In this document: positions 37,814 to 46,701 of the stretch, piece after piece
Position numbering within the stretch: position 1 is the first letter of the stretch
Layout: every line of letters starts with the position of its first letter
Assembly: GCA_030748575.1 (NCBI GenBank)
Contig: JASMLR010000004.1
Location: 1 to 64,000, forward strand
Reading direction: 5' to 3'
Length of the DNA: 64,000 bases
Source of the DNA: Phycisphaerales bacterium
GTDB lineage: Bacteria; Planctomycetota; Phycisphaerae; Phycisphaerales; SM1A02
Position numbers and translations under genes: made by a program
The notes under the pieces: generated by a model
What the model saw: only the letters and a program-made list of their open reading frames with translations
Database searches by the model: none
Told to the model about the DNA's origin: nothing

Positions 37814-38451
37814 GCGCCTCGACTCCAGAAACCACCACCCGTCCGCAGGCCGCTGACACCTCAGCAGCCACGGCCGTGTCGGACCGCGGCACGGCCCTGT
37901 GGGGGCTGGCCGCGCAGTTCGATACGCCAGCAGCCATCTACGCCGCGGCCAAGAAGGTTCGCGACGCCGGCTATCGCTGGTTCGACTGCCACGTTCCGTT
38001 CCCGGTGCACGGCCTCGACGTGGCGATGGGTGTTCAGTACACCATCCTGCCGGTTCTCGTCTTCTTCGGCGGTCTGACCGGAATGTGCCTTGCCATCTTC
38101 CTTCAGGTCTTCACCAACTCGATCCAGGTTGACCTCTGGGCGATCGTTCCCGTCATCGGGTACCAGTTTGAGGTGTCCGGAAAGCCGCTCATCAGTGCGC
38201 CAGCCTTCGTGCCGGTCATGTTCGAAGTGACGGTTCTGCTGTCCGCGCTCACGGCGGTGGGTGGCATGCTCTTCCTCAACAAGCTTCCCTGCCTGTATCA
38301 CCCCGTGCTCAAGTCGCCCAAGATGAAGCGGATCACCGATGACCGCTTCGTGCTGGTGATCGAGGCGCGGGACCCCAAGTTCGTGCGGTCGGCGACTCAG
38401 GATCTGCTCGAGTCCCTCGGGCCGGAACGCATCGTCGAACTGGAGCCTTGA
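37810..38451 (+). CDS. actD: Alternative complex III subunit ActD (DUF3341)
   Basis: Membrane subunit, 213 aa. After an Ala/Thr-rich N-terminus comes the DUF3341 core: [40 protein letters not shown], then two transmembrane helices, the [22 protein letters not shown] block, and [30 protein letters not shown]. All are standard ActD features. It stabilises the complex near ActC, with no known cofactor. It starts within the actC stop codon (ATGA). Confidence 0.95.
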
Positions 38452-38455
38452 CGCC

Positions 38456-39193
38456 ATGAGCTCTCAACACTCCGACAAACCTGTGACCGGCACGCTCTGG
38501 GAAATCCCCCGCGGCTTCATCTACGTGGGTGTGCTTCTGCTGTGCCTGCTTCTGGTGCCACCGGTGGTGATCCTCCGGGCTCGCGCGATGCCGAGCGAGC
38601 ATCCGAGGATTCACATCATCCAGAACATGGACAATCAGCCCAAGTACCTCGCGCAGCACAGCAGCCTGCTGTTCAATGATGGTCGGGCCATGCGTCCGAG
38701 GGTGCCGGGTACGGTCGCCCGTGGACAGATGATTGATGACACGCACTTCTGGCTTGGGCTGGTGGACGGCGAGTACGCCACCACCTTCCCGACGCAGGTG
38801 ACTGTCGACGACGCGCTGCTGGATCGCGGCCGCGAACAGTACGACATTTTCTGCCTGCCCTGCCATGGCGTGACCGGAGCTGGCGACGGCAAGGTGCATG
38901 AGCGTGCCATGGTGCTGCTCAATAACGGCACCAATGGAACTGTCTGGGTGCAGCCGCGAAACCTCCACCAGCCGGACATGCAGGATCTACCGCCGGGGCA
39001 GATGTTCCACACGATCGGCGAGGGCTTCGGAAACATGGCGGGCTATGCAGCCCAGATCACTCCGGAAAACCGATGGGCTATCACGGCCTGGGTCTATGCA
39101 CTCCAGGTTGGGCGCAACGCGCCGGCCGATGCGGTGCCCGCTGCGGACACCCTTCCGGTGAAGTCGCACAATCTCGATGGAGGTGACTCGTGA
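38456..39193 (+). CDS. actE: Alternative complex III subunit ActE, monohaem cytochrome c
   Basis: Membrane-anchored periplasmic cytochrome, 245 aa. One N-terminal helix (VGVLLLCLLLVPPVVIL) precedes the DNQPKYLAQ segment. A cytochrome c domain follows with CLPCHG and a likely axial Met in GFGNMAGYAAQI. It passes electrons from ActA/ActB to the terminal oxidase or a soluble carrier. It begins 4 bases after actD and ends in a TGATG overlap with actF. Confidence 0.95.
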   Translation: MSSQHSDKPVTGTLWEIPRGFIYVGVLLLCLLLVPPVVILRARAMPSEHPRIHIIQNMDNQPKYLAQHSSLLFNDGRAMRPRVPGTVARGQMIDDTHFWLGLVDGEYATTFPTQVTVDDALLDRGREQYDIFCLPCHGVTGAGDGKVHERAMVLLNNGTNGTVWVQPRNLHQPDMQDLPPGQMFHTIGEGFGNMAGYAAQITPENRWAITAWVYALQVGRNAPADAVPAADTLPVKSHNLDGGDS

Positions 39194-40473
39194 TGTCGCT
39201 CGACGCCAATCGCGGTGACGTTCGCCTCGGCGGGCTGGGACCGGCCGGCATCGGTATCGGCGCCCTCGTCGGTTTCGGGGGTCTGGCCGCCACGCTTTTC
39301 CTCGATGGGATCGAGGGAACCGCAGTGTTCTGGAAGTCGTACCTGCTGGCCTTCATGGTGGCGCAGGCCATCTGCCTTGGCGCCTTGTTCTTCGTCCTGC
39401 TCCAGCACGCCACCAAGGCGGGCTGGTCTGTCACCGTCCGCCGTCCTGCAGAGGCCGTCGCTGCGAACCTGCAGTGGCTCTGGATCCTCTTCATCCCGAT
39501 CCTCGTTCTTGTCTGGAGCGGCAAGGGCGCAGTGCTGTTCGAGTGGTGTGACACGGACTACATGCATGCCGATCACGTCCTTGAAGGCAAGATGGGATAT
39601 CTCAACCCGACCTTCTGGTCCATCCGGGCGATCGTCTATCTGGGGGTGTGGGCCCTGCTGGCCGGGTTCTACCGGTCGCAAAGCGTTGCGCAGGACCGCG
39701 ACGGCGATGTGCGTCGGACCCTGCGGATGCAGTGGTGGGCGCCTATCGGGATCGCGCTATACGGCCTGACCCAGACCTTTGCGGCGATTGACTGGGTGAT
39801 GGCCATCCAGCCCAAGTGGTTCTCGACCATGTTCGGCGTCTACTGGTTCGCCGTGAGTTGCACCGGGTTCTTCTCGTTTGTCATCGTGCTGCTCGCCCTG
39901 ATTCGGGGCTCGGGCTGCGGTGAGAAGGTGTTCACTCGCGAGCATTTCCATGATCTCGGCAAACTGCTGTTCGCATTCGGTGTCGTCTTCTGGGCGTACA
40001 TCGGCTACAGCCAGTACATGCTGATCTGGTACGCCAACATTCCGATTGAAACGGAGTGGTTCGTTCCACGGCAACTCGGTGCCTGGTTCGATGTGTCCTG
40101 GATTCTGATTCTCGGGCACTTCGCGCTGCCCTTCGTCCTGCTGGTCACCCGCTGGACCAAGCGGTACCGCAACGTGCTGGTGCTCATCGCGCTCTGGATG
40201 GTTGCGATGTTCATAGTGGACGTGTACTGGCTCGTCATGCCGTCGGTACCGGAGGCGGCGCTTGCCGCAGCCACCAGTTGGGATGAACTGCAGTCAGCCG
40301 CTGCTGCGGGTGAACTCGCCATTGGCTGGAACCCCTCCATCCTGAACCTCACGGCGTTGCTCGGATCCGTCGGGCTCGTCGTCTGTGGCACGTTCTTCTT
40401 CCTCGGTCGGGCGAGCCTCGCTCCGACCGCCGACCCGCGCCTCTCCGAGGCGATTGCATTTGAGAACTTCTGA
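39193..40473 (+). CDS. actF: Alternative complex III subunit ActF (NrfD-like)
   Basis: Second polytopic membrane subunit, paralogous to ActC, 426 aa from ATG 39193; GTG 39190 is a possible alternative. About ten helices. Family motifs: QAICLGALFFVLLQHATKAGWSVTVRRPAE, WCDTDYMHADHVLEGKMGYLNPTFWSIRAIVYL, and FAAIDWVMAIQPKWFSTMFGVYWFAVS. The C-terminal end carries FSTMFG-type residues near the membrane surface. It shares its start with the actE stop (TGATG) and its last base with the next start. Confidence 0.95.
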   Translation: MSLDANRGDVRLGGLGPAGIGIGALVGFGGLAATLFLDGIEGTAVFWKSYLLAFMVAQAICLGALFFVLLQHATKAGWSVTVRRPAEAVAANLQWLWILFIPILVLVWSGKGAVLFEWCDTDYMHADHVLEGKMGYLNPTFWSIRAIVYLGVWALLAGFYRSQSVAQDRDGDVRRTLRMQWWAPIGIALYGLTQTFAAIDWVMAIQPKWFSTMFGVYWFAVSCTGFFSFVIVLLALIRGSGCGEKVFTREHFHDLGKLLFAFGVVFWAYIGYSQYMLIWYANIPIETEWFVPRQLGAWFDVSWILILGHFALPFVLLVTRWTKRYRNVLVLIALWMVAMFIVDVYWLVMPSVPEAALAAATSWDELQSAAAAGELAIGWNPSILNLTALLGSVGLVVCGTFFFLGRASLAPTADPRLSEAIAFENF

Positions 40474-40829
40474 TGAGCAACGACCCACATCACGGCGATC
40501 ATCCGACAGGCGATCACGAAGACCCCTCCGGCGGACCCACCTGGGTCGTTGCCGTGGCTGGCGCCGTATTGACGGTCGTGACGGTGCTCGGCGTGACCGC
40601 GTTGTATTACAACGCCGAGCGTGCAGAGACGCACCGCAAGGTGGTGTCGGTGCGGTCGCAGGAGGCGGAGATTCGCCGAGAGGCCGACCGGCTCGCCCTC
40701 GAGAATGAGCCCCATTGGGAGCAGTGGACCGATGCCGACGGCGTGCTTGCTGGCGAGCGGACACTCGTTGTGCCAATGGACACGGCCCGTGAGGTCGTCA
40801 AGAAGCGGTGGGGGGGCGACGCTCGCTGA
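40473..40829 (+). CDS. Small single-helix membrane protein in the ACIII operon, unknown
   Basis: 118 aa. A His/Asp-rich N-terminus (about 20 residues) leads to one transmembrane helix (TWVVAVAGAVLTVVTVLGVTALYY) and a charged, periplasmic coiled-coil-like tail (AERAETHRKVVSVRSQEAEIRREADRLALEN). The final segment, LVVPMDTAREVVKKRW, looks like a conserved binding motif. It begins at the last base of actF and ends 10 bases before the SCO gene. Its position and topology suggest an accessory ACIII subunit comparable to single-helix ActG, or an assembly factor. That is inference; I do not recognise the sequence. Confidence 0.7.
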   Translation: MSNDPHHGDHPTGDHEDPSGGPTWVVAVAGAVLTVVTVLGVTALYYNAERAETHRKVVSVRSQEAEIRREADRLALENEPHWEQWTDADGVLAGERTLVVPMDTAREVVKKRWGGDAR

Positions 40830-40839
40830 GCCGATTGCG

Positions 40840-41760
40840 ATGACCTTCCTTCGACGGACCATCCTGGTTTCTCTGCTGGCCATGGGGGCCGCTGCGCCTC
40901 ACGCGGATGCGCAGCTGCTCGCAGACGAACTGCCACCGGAACTTGAAGGTGTGGGAATCGTGCAGCGGCTGGACGGCGATGTGCCGCTCAATCTGGAGTT
41001 CATCGACCACCAGGGCGACGCTGTGACGCTGGGCGACTACTTCACGGAAGGCCGGCCCGTCATCCTGACGCTCAACTATTACAAGTGCCCGATGCTCTGC
41101 TCGCTCACGCTCAACGGGCTGGTGGATGGCATCCGGGACGTCGACCTTGAACTCGGCAGCGAGTATCAGATCGTCACCATCAGCATCAACCCCGATGAGG
41201 GGCCCGAGTTGGGTTCCCAGAATCGCCGCGGCTATCTTGCCTCGCTGGGCAAGGATGTTCCGGAGGACGCGTGGCCATTTCTGACCGGAAGTCAGGAGAA
41301 CATCGAAGCACTGGCCGACGCCATTGGCTTTGGATACCGCTATGACGAGCGGAGCGGTGAGTACGCCCACACGGCCAGCATTACGTTTGCCACGCCGGAC
41401 GGACGAATCTCCCGCTACATGAATGACGTCCGCTTCCCCGCCCAGGACCTGCGTCTGGCGGTGGTGGACGCGTCCAATGGCAAGGTCGGGTCACTCATCG
41501 ACACCCTGCTGCTCTTCAACTGCTTCCAATGGGACCCGGAGGCGGGCAGTTTTGTGCCGAGCGCGTGGAAGATCATGCGGCTCGGAGGCTCAATCACACT
41601 GGTGCTGCTCGTCGGCGGCATCCTGTTTCTGCTGCGGCTGGAACGCCGTGGCAGGGCTGACCGGGACAAAGGCAGCGCGGGGTCCTCGGGCTCCGATTCG
41701 CACATCGGCCAGGGCGGTCATTCCGGCCCGGCACTTCAGACTGGTGGACTTCAGGCATGA
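40840..41760 (+). CDS. SCO1/SenC family copper chaperone
   Basis: Periplasmic thioredoxin-fold protein for CuA assembly in oxidase subunit II, 306 aa. Signal peptide: FLRRTILVSLLAMGAAAPHADA. The copper site is KCPMLC (CxxxC) with the conserved His in EYAHTASITF. Unlike many SCO proteins it also has a C-terminal membrane helix (SITLVLLVGGILFLLRL, about 248-265) and a Ser/Gly/His-rich cytoplasmic-type tail. The N-terminal segment may therefore be cleaved and the protein retained by this second helix. Stop and next start overlap (ATGA). Its place between ACIII and coxB fits a role in CuA insertion. Confidence 0.92.
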   Translation: MTFLRRTILVSLLAMGAAAPHADAQLLADELPPELEGVGIVQRLDGDVPLNLEFIDHQGDAVTLGDYFTEGRPVILTLNYYKCPMLCSLTLNGLVDGIRDVDLELGSEYQIVTISINPDEGPELGSQNRRGYLASLGKDVPEDAWPFLTGSQENIEALADAIGFGYRYDERSGEYAHTASITFATPDGRISRYMNDVRFPAQDLRLAVVDASNGKVGSLIDTLLLFNCFQWDPEAGSFVPSAWKIMRLGGSITLVLLVGGILFLLRLERRGRADRDKGSAGSSGSDSHIGQGGHSGPALQTGGLQA

Positions 41761-42878
41761 GCATGCTCGGATTGCTTGCGACGATGAAACTGGGCGAGGC
41801 CACTTCGGGTGGCGGCTTCTGGATGCCCGAAAGCGCATCCACAGTGGCGCCTGAAGTTGACAGCGTCTTCTACTTCATCAACAACATCAACTACTTCTTC
41901 TTTGCGTTGTGCATGGTGATCCTGATCTGGTTCGCCTTCCGCTACCACGCGAAGCCATCAGAGCATGCGACGTTCGCGGCGGATGCGCCCACGCACAACA
42001 CGCCGCTGGAACTGACCTGGACTGTCGTCCCGCTCCTGCTGGTCGGCGTGATCTTCTGGCTTGGAATGGATGGGTATCTGGAACTCAATGAGTCGCCAGA
42101 GGACGCATACGAAGTTCAAGTCACCGGTCAGAAGTGGTCCTGGACCTTCCAGCATCCCGAGTTCGGCGTGACCGAAGCGGCAGAGTTGACGGTGCCGCTG
42201 AATAAGCCGGTGCGATTGATCATGACCTCGTCGGACGTGCTTCACAGCCTCTTCATTCCGGCGTTTCGGGTCAAGAATGATGTCGTGCCGGGCCGCTACA
42301 CCAGCCTCTGGTTCGAGGCCAACAAGCCTGGACAGTACCGGTTGTACTGCGCCGAGTATTGCGGCAAGGATCACTCCAAGATGCTCGCGGTCGTCAACGT
42401 TCTGCCGGAAGACGAGTTCCAGACTCGGTTGGGCAAGCTTGCCCGCGAGTACGAGGACATCGACGACCGCGATCTTCCCGCCTACGGCTTGACGAGGCTG
42501 TACAACCGATGCGCTTCGTGCCACTCCCTGGATGGCAGTTCCGGGACCGGCCCTTCTTTCAAGGGCCTCTGGGACCGCACCCGAAAGGGCACGACGGTGT
42601 TCACAAACGGGCAGGACCTGAAGGACTTGGCGGGGCCGGGCGGCGAGTTCGAGGTGCCTGAGAACTACCTTCGCGACTCGATTCTGAATCCGCAGCGACA
42701 CATCGTGCAGAACTACACGGGGTCCATGCCGACCTTCAAGGGACAGTTGAAGGAGCGTCAGATCGACGCTCTGGTGTTGATGATCAAGAATCTGGACCGG
42801 CTCGTCGACGAGCAGGGCGTCCCGATAGAGAACCCCGACCTCGAGGGAGCCGACATATCCACGGGAGCAGGTCAGTGA
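41757..42878 (+). CDS. coxB: Cytochrome c oxidase subunit II with fused cytochrome c (caa3 type)
   Basis: 373 aa. Two N-terminal helices ([20 protein letters not shown] and [17 protein letters not shown]) anchor the periplasmic CuA domain. Its ligands are visible: His in [11 protein letters not shown] and the C-E-x-C-x3-H-x2-M motif [13 protein letters not shown] cytochrome c domain is fused at the C-terminus with CASCHS and a likely axial Met in TGSMPTFKG. The fused haem lets ACIII feed the oxidase directly. It overlaps the SCO stop and lies 19 bases before coxA. Confidence 0.95.
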   Translation: MSMLGLLATMKLGEATSGGGFWMPESASTVAPEVDSVFYFINNINYFFFALCMVILIWFAFRYHAKPSEHATFAADAPTHNTPLELTWTVVPLLLVGVIFWLGMDGYLELNESPEDAYEVQVTGQKWSWTFQHPEFGVTEAAELTVPLNKPVRLIMTSSDVLHSLFIPAFRVKNDVVPGRYTSLWFEANKPGQYRLYCAEYCGKDHSKMLAVVNVLPEDEFQTRLGKLAREYEDIDDRDLPAYGLTRLYNRCASCHSLDGSSGTGPSFKGLWDRTRKGTTVFTNGQDLKDLAGPGGEFEVPENYLRDSILNPQRHIVQNYTGSMPTFKGQLKERQIDALVLMIKNLDRLVDEQGVPIENPDLEGADISTGAGQ

Positions 42879-42897
42879 CCGTGGAAGGAATGATGCG

Positions 42898-44610
42898 ATG
42901 ACGACGATCAATACCCAGCCGCTCGATCGACCCGCGATTGAGGGCGACAACTACCTCACCCACAGCCGTGGCTTCCTCTCGTGGATCCTCACGTTGGATC
43001 ACAAGCGGATCGGCGTGATGTACCTCGTGTCCGTTCTTGCGTGCTTCCTGCTCGGCGGTCTGTTTGCACTGGCCGTCCGGACGCAGTTGCTGGTTCCGGA
43101 CGGGCTCATCATGGACCAGGATCAGTACAACCAGGCATTCACGCTGCACGGCGGCATCATGGTGTTCCTGGTGATCATTCCAGGCATTCCGGCGGCGCTG
43201 GGCAACTTTGTCCTGCCGATCATGCTGGGCGCGAAGGACGTGGCCTTCCCCCGCCTCAACCTCTTCTCATACTGGTTGTGGATTGTTGGCGCCATCTTCC
43301 TGGTCGTGTCCATCTTTGCCGGCCTCGATACCGGCTGGACCTTCTACACGCCGTACAGCATTGATCAGAACTCCGCGATGGGCGGTGTGATTCCGGCGGT
43401 CACCGGTGCGTTCCTGCTCGGGTTTGCCTCGATCTTCACGGGTATGAACTTCATTGTCACGATCCATCGACTCCGTCCTGACGGCATGACGTGGTTCCGA
43501 ATGCCGCTGTTCCTCTGGTCGCTCTACGCGACCGCCGTGATTCAGGTCCTCGCGACGCCGGTTCTTGGCATCACGTTGGCGTTGCTGGCGGTCGAGCGAG
43601 CGTTCGGGATCGGCATCTTCAACCCGGCCCTCGGTGGCGACCCGGTGCTCTTCCAGCACTTCTTCTGGTTCTACAGCCATCCGGCTGTGTACATCATGAT
43701 TCTGCCTGCCATGGGTGTGGTGAGCGAGCTGATCGCGGTGCACAGCCATCGGCATATCTTCGGCTACCACTTCATCGCGTGGAGTTCGATTGCGATTGCA
43801 ATCTTCTCGTTCCTCGTGTGGGGCCACCACATGTTCACGTCCGGCCAGTCGCCGCTTATGAATGTGATCTTCTCGTTCATCACCTTCAGTGTCGCCATCC
43901 CATCGGCCGTCAAGGTCTTCAACTGGCTGGCGACCATGTACAAAGGCTCGATCAGCTGGAACACAGCGATGCTCTATGGAATGGGCTTTATCTTCCTGTT
44001 CCTGATCGGTGGATTGACAGGCCTGTATCTGGGAACGCTGGCGACGGACGTGTACCTGCATGACACGTACTTCGTGGTCGCCCACTTCCACTACACGATG
44101 ATGGGTTCGGCGCTCATTGGGTTCATCGGCGGTCTGCACCACTGGTGGCCGAAGATCACCGGCAAGATGTTCAACGAGAACGCGGGTCGGATTGCCTTCT
44201 TCCTGTTTCTCATTGGATACAACATGACCTTCTTCACCCAGTTCATGCTGGGGAGCCACGGCATGCCGCGGCGGTATGCGACCTACCCGGCCGATGCGGG
44301 TTTCCAGAACTACAACATCATTTCGACGATCGGTTCGTATCTGATGGCGATCTCGTTCTTCATGATGGCCGGGTACTTCATCGCGTCAATCTTTGGTGGC
44401 AAGCGGGCTGCTGCGAACCCATGGGGTGGCCGCAGCCTGGAGTGGCAGTGCAGTTCACCGCCTCCGCACGACAACTTCTCGGAGCAGCCGGCCGTGGGCG
44501 ACTGCTACGACTTCTCGGTTCTGCGGTGGGACGAAGCGACACAGGGCTATGTGTGGCGGGAGGATGTCGAGCATCCTGGCCATCACACGGAGGAAGCCGC
44601 GCACGCCTGA
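42898..44610 (+). CDS. coxA: Cytochrome c oxidase subunit I
   Basis: Catalytic haem-copper subunit, 570 aa, about 12-13 helices. Haem and CuB ligands: HGGIMVFL (low-spin haem His), the [17 protein letters not shown] block with the His-Tyr cross-link pair, WGHHMF (two CuB His) and [11 protein letters not shown] (haem His residues). The K-channel Tyr is in place, and the sequence has A-type family features (HPAVY, WAHHMF-like). The ribosome-binding site is GGAAGGA, 10 bases before ATG. The C-terminal extension has [15 protein letters not shown], likely cytoplasmic. It reduces O2 to water and pumps protons. Confidence 0.97.
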   Translation: MTTINTQPLDRPAIEGDNYLTHSRGFLSWILTLDHKRIGVMYLVSVLACFLLGGLFALAVRTQLLVPDGLIMDQDQYNQAFTLHGGIMVFLVIIPGIPAALGNFVLPIMLGAKDVAFPRLNLFSYWLWIVGAIFLVVSIFAGLDTGWTFYTPYSIDQNSAMGGVIPAVTGAFLLGFASIFTGMNFIVTIHRLRPDGMTWFRMPLFLWSLYATAVIQVLATPVLGITLALLAVERAFGIGIFNPALGGDPVLFQHFFWFYSHPAVYIMILPAMGVVSELIAVHSHRHIFGYHFIAWSSIAIAIFSFLVWGHHMFTSGQSPLMNVIFSFITFSVAIPSAVKVFNWLATMYKGSISWNTAMLYGMGFIFLFLIGGLTGLYLGTLATDVYLHDTYFVVAHFHYTMMGSALIGFIGGLHHWWPKITGKMFNENAGRIAFFLFLIGYNMTFFTQFMLGSHGMPRRYATYPADAGFQNYNIISTIGSYLMAISFFMMAGYFIASIFGGKRAAANPWGGRSLEWQCSSPPPHDNFSEQPAVGDCYDFSVLRWDEATQGYVWREDVEHPGHHTEEAAHA

Positions 44611-44632
44611 GTGCGCCAGGGAGTAGACCAAC

Positions 44633-45646
44633 GTGAGTCAAGTTCACATTCAAGGCGACGAGCACGGGCATGATCACCCGGAGTTCCTGGCCCACCACTG
44701 GTCCTCGCCAGTGCAGCAGTTTGAGGCCGGCAAGCTCGGCATGTGGCTGTTTCTGGCCACCGAGATTCTGCTCTTTGGCGGGCTGTTCGTCGCCTACGCC
44801 GTGTGGCGATCGAATCACCCCGAGATCTTCGCGTACGGGAGTCAGTTCCTCGACACGACCTGGGGTGCCATCAATACCGCGGTGCTTCTCACCAGCAGCA
44901 TGACCATGGCGATGGCCGTCACGTTTGCGGCCCGAGGCAAGATGAAGGCAGTGGTCGTCACGCTCATCCTGACGCTCATGGGCGCCGGCGGGTTTATGGC
45001 CATCAAGTACGTCGAGTACAGCCATAAGTTTCATGAGGGCTTCTATCCGGGCCTGAGTTTCTACGAAGAGCCCGAGGCGTCACACCTGTGGCTGCCGCTC
45101 GAAGAGACTGCCATTGCGCACAAGGATGCGGTTGCAGCACACGAGGCGGCCGGATCTGCGGCACTTGCAGCCGAGGACGCAGCCCGCGCCGAACTGCCCG
45201 CCGCCCCCGCGGAGGCCCAGGTCTGGAATCAGCCCAAGGCCGGTCTGGGCCCGGAGGGGCTTACCACGGACCAGGAATTGCTCGACACGGCCGAACTGGC
45301 GATCTTCCTGCCTCCATCTGTCCTCGGCAACATTGAGGATCAGCACGAAGAGGTGGCGTTTGCCGAGCACCATGCGCCGGGCGAGCAGGTGCACCTTTCG
45401 CACCCGCTTCAGGACCCGGAGCGGCCGGTCAACGCGCAGAAGTTCTTCACCATCTACTTCCTGATGACGGGCCTGCACGGCATTCACGTCGTGGTGGGCG
45501 GTATCGTCATTCTCTGGCTTCTGATCCTGACCCTCCGAGGGCGTTTCAGCCGTAAGTACTACACGCCTGTGGATCTCGGTGGGTTGTACTGGCACATCGT
45601 GGATGTGATCTGGATCTTCCTCTTCCCCCTGTTCTATCTGATCTGA
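44633..45646 (+). CDS. coxC: Cytochrome c oxidase subunit III with long loop insertion
   Basis: 337 aa, GTG start after GGGAG. Standard subunit III features: KLGMWLFLATEILLFGGLF near residues 34-52, INTAVLLTSS, then FFTIYFLMTGLHGIHVVVG and LYWHIVDVIWIFLFPLFYL at the C-terminus. Between the fourth and fifth helices lies an unusual hydrophilic Ala/Glu/Pro-rich insertion of about 120 residues (about 145-268). It has no cysteines and no obvious domain. Ordinary bacterial CoxC is about 200-270 aa. It lies 22 bases after coxA and 13 bases before the subunit IV gene. Confidence 0.93.
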   Translation: MSQVHIQGDEHGHDHPEFLAHHWSSPVQQFEAGKLGMWLFLATEILLFGGLFVAYAVWRSNHPEIFAYGSQFLDTTWGAINTAVLLTSSMTMAMAVTFAARGKMKAVVVTLILTLMGAGGFMAIKYVEYSHKFHEGFYPGLSFYEEPEASHLWLPLEETAIAHKDAVAAHEAAGSAALAAEDAARAELPAAPAEAQVWNQPKAGLGPEGLTTDQELLDTAELAIFLPPSVLGNIEDQHEEVAFAEHHAPGEQVHLSHPLQDPERPVNAQKFFTIYFLMTGLHGIHVVVGGIVILWLLILTLRGRFSRKYYTPVDLGGLYWHIVDVIWIFLFPLFYLI

Positions 45647-45659
45647 CGGAGTGCGAGCG

Positions 45660-46088
45660 ATGTCATCAAAGAATCACGAGCACGGAGCGGTCGGGCACAT
45701 TGTGCCGATCAAGATGCTGGTCGGCACCTGTCTGGCGCTGCTGGTACTCACCGCCGTCACTGTCTGGGTCGCCAAACTGGACTTCGTCGAGTTGCGAATG
45801 CACGAGATGAACATCCTGGTCGCCATGGGGGTCGCGGTCATCAAGTGCACGATTGTGGGCATGATCTTCATGCACCTTCGGTGGGATCGATCGTTCATCG
45901 GATTCGTGTTTGTCGGGTCGATCCTCTTCGTGGCCGTGTTCATCGGCTTTGCGCTTCTGGACACCAGCGAGTATCAGCCGTCGATCATTCCTGGCGACAC
46001 GCCGACGATTCAGCAGAAACTGGATGCCCTTGACACCTCCATGGCCGCTGGTGCTGTGAGCGGAGACCATGGCGACGCTGCACACTGA
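45660..46088 (+). CDS. Cytochrome c oxidase subunit IV (prokaryotic type)
   Basis: 142 aa, from ATG 45660. Three membrane helices: IKMLVGTCLALLVLTAVTVWVAKL, MNILVAMGVAVIKCTIVGMIFMHL and FIGFVFVGSILFVAVFIGFALLD. The pattern matches the CtaF/CyoD-type small subunit (pfam prokaryotic COX4), including VIKxxxVxxIFMHL. A soluble C-terminal tail of about 35 residues follows. It supports assembly of subunit I. Its 3' end overlaps the next gene by 20 bases in another frame. Confidence 0.87.
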   Translation: MSSKNHEHGAVGHIVPIKMLVGTCLALLVLTAVTVWVAKLDFVELRMHEMNILVAMGVAVIKCTIVGMIFMHLRWDRSFIGFVFVGSILFVAVFIGFALLDTSEYQPSIIPGDTPTIQQKLDALDTSMAAGAVSGDHGDAAH

Positions 46089-46692
46089 CGCCGGTTCTGG
46101 CGCTCGAGGCGTACACGCCTCAGAGGAAGCTCGCGCCGAGGCCGGATCCCTCGGATTCAAACTGCTTCTGGCCACGCTCGGCATGCTCTTTGGCGCCGTG
46201 GTGCTGGGCGTGCTGGCGATTCGTCTCGGCAACACATCGCGTCCCGATGCCTTGCCTCCGCTGCCATGGCAGGTCTGGGTCAGCACCGTGGCACTGTTTG
46301 CAACGAGCATTGCATTCATGGAAGTGGTGGCTGCACAGCGACGGGGATCGGACGCGGGAATCCGGGTCGGGCTGGTGACGGCGGGCTGTCTGGCCCTGCT
46401 CTTCTCGGCCATGCAGGGGTGGGCGTGGTATGACTGGTACGAGGGTATGCCCGAGTGGGAAGCTGCCACGCAGCAGTACCGCATCGGTGTCATGGGCTTC
46501 TGGGTGTTCACCAGCCTGCACGTGGCGCATGTCCTCGGTGGGCTGGTGCCGCTTGCCATGGTCGGTTGGTACGCGGTGTTCCGGACATGGACGGCGTCGC
46601 GGAGCGGCCTTCTGCGTCACACGGCGACGTACTGGCACTTTCTGGACGCGGTCTGGATCGTGCTGCTGGTGACGATGCTGCTGGTCCTGTAG
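46069..46692 (+). CDS. Second cytochrome c oxidase subunit III-like protein
   Basis: 207 aa, five helices, subunit III family without the insertion seen in coxC. Signatures: FKLLLATLGMLFGAVVLGVLAIRL, then FATSIAFMEVVAAQRR, GFWVFTSLHVAHVLGGLVPLA and ATYWHFLDAVWIVLLVTMLLVL (the usual H-F-x-D-x-V-W end). Glu in SIAFMEV corresponds to the conserved carboxylate region. The operon thus has two subunit III genes. This shorter one ends the operon and may belong to an alternative or second oxidase form. Its start lies inside the subunit IV gene. Confidence 0.85.
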   Translation: MATLHTDAGSGARGVHASEEARAEAGSLGFKLLLATLGMLFGAVVLGVLAIRLGNTSRPDALPPLPWQVWVSTVALFATSIAFMEVVAAQRRGSDAGIRVGLVTAGCLALLFSAMQGWAWYDWYEGMPEWEAATQQYRIGVMGFWVFTSLHVAHVLGGLVPLAMVGWYAVFRTWTASRSGLLRHTATYWHFLDAVWIVLLVTMLLVL

Positions 46693-46701
46693 GACCTCCA
46701 C

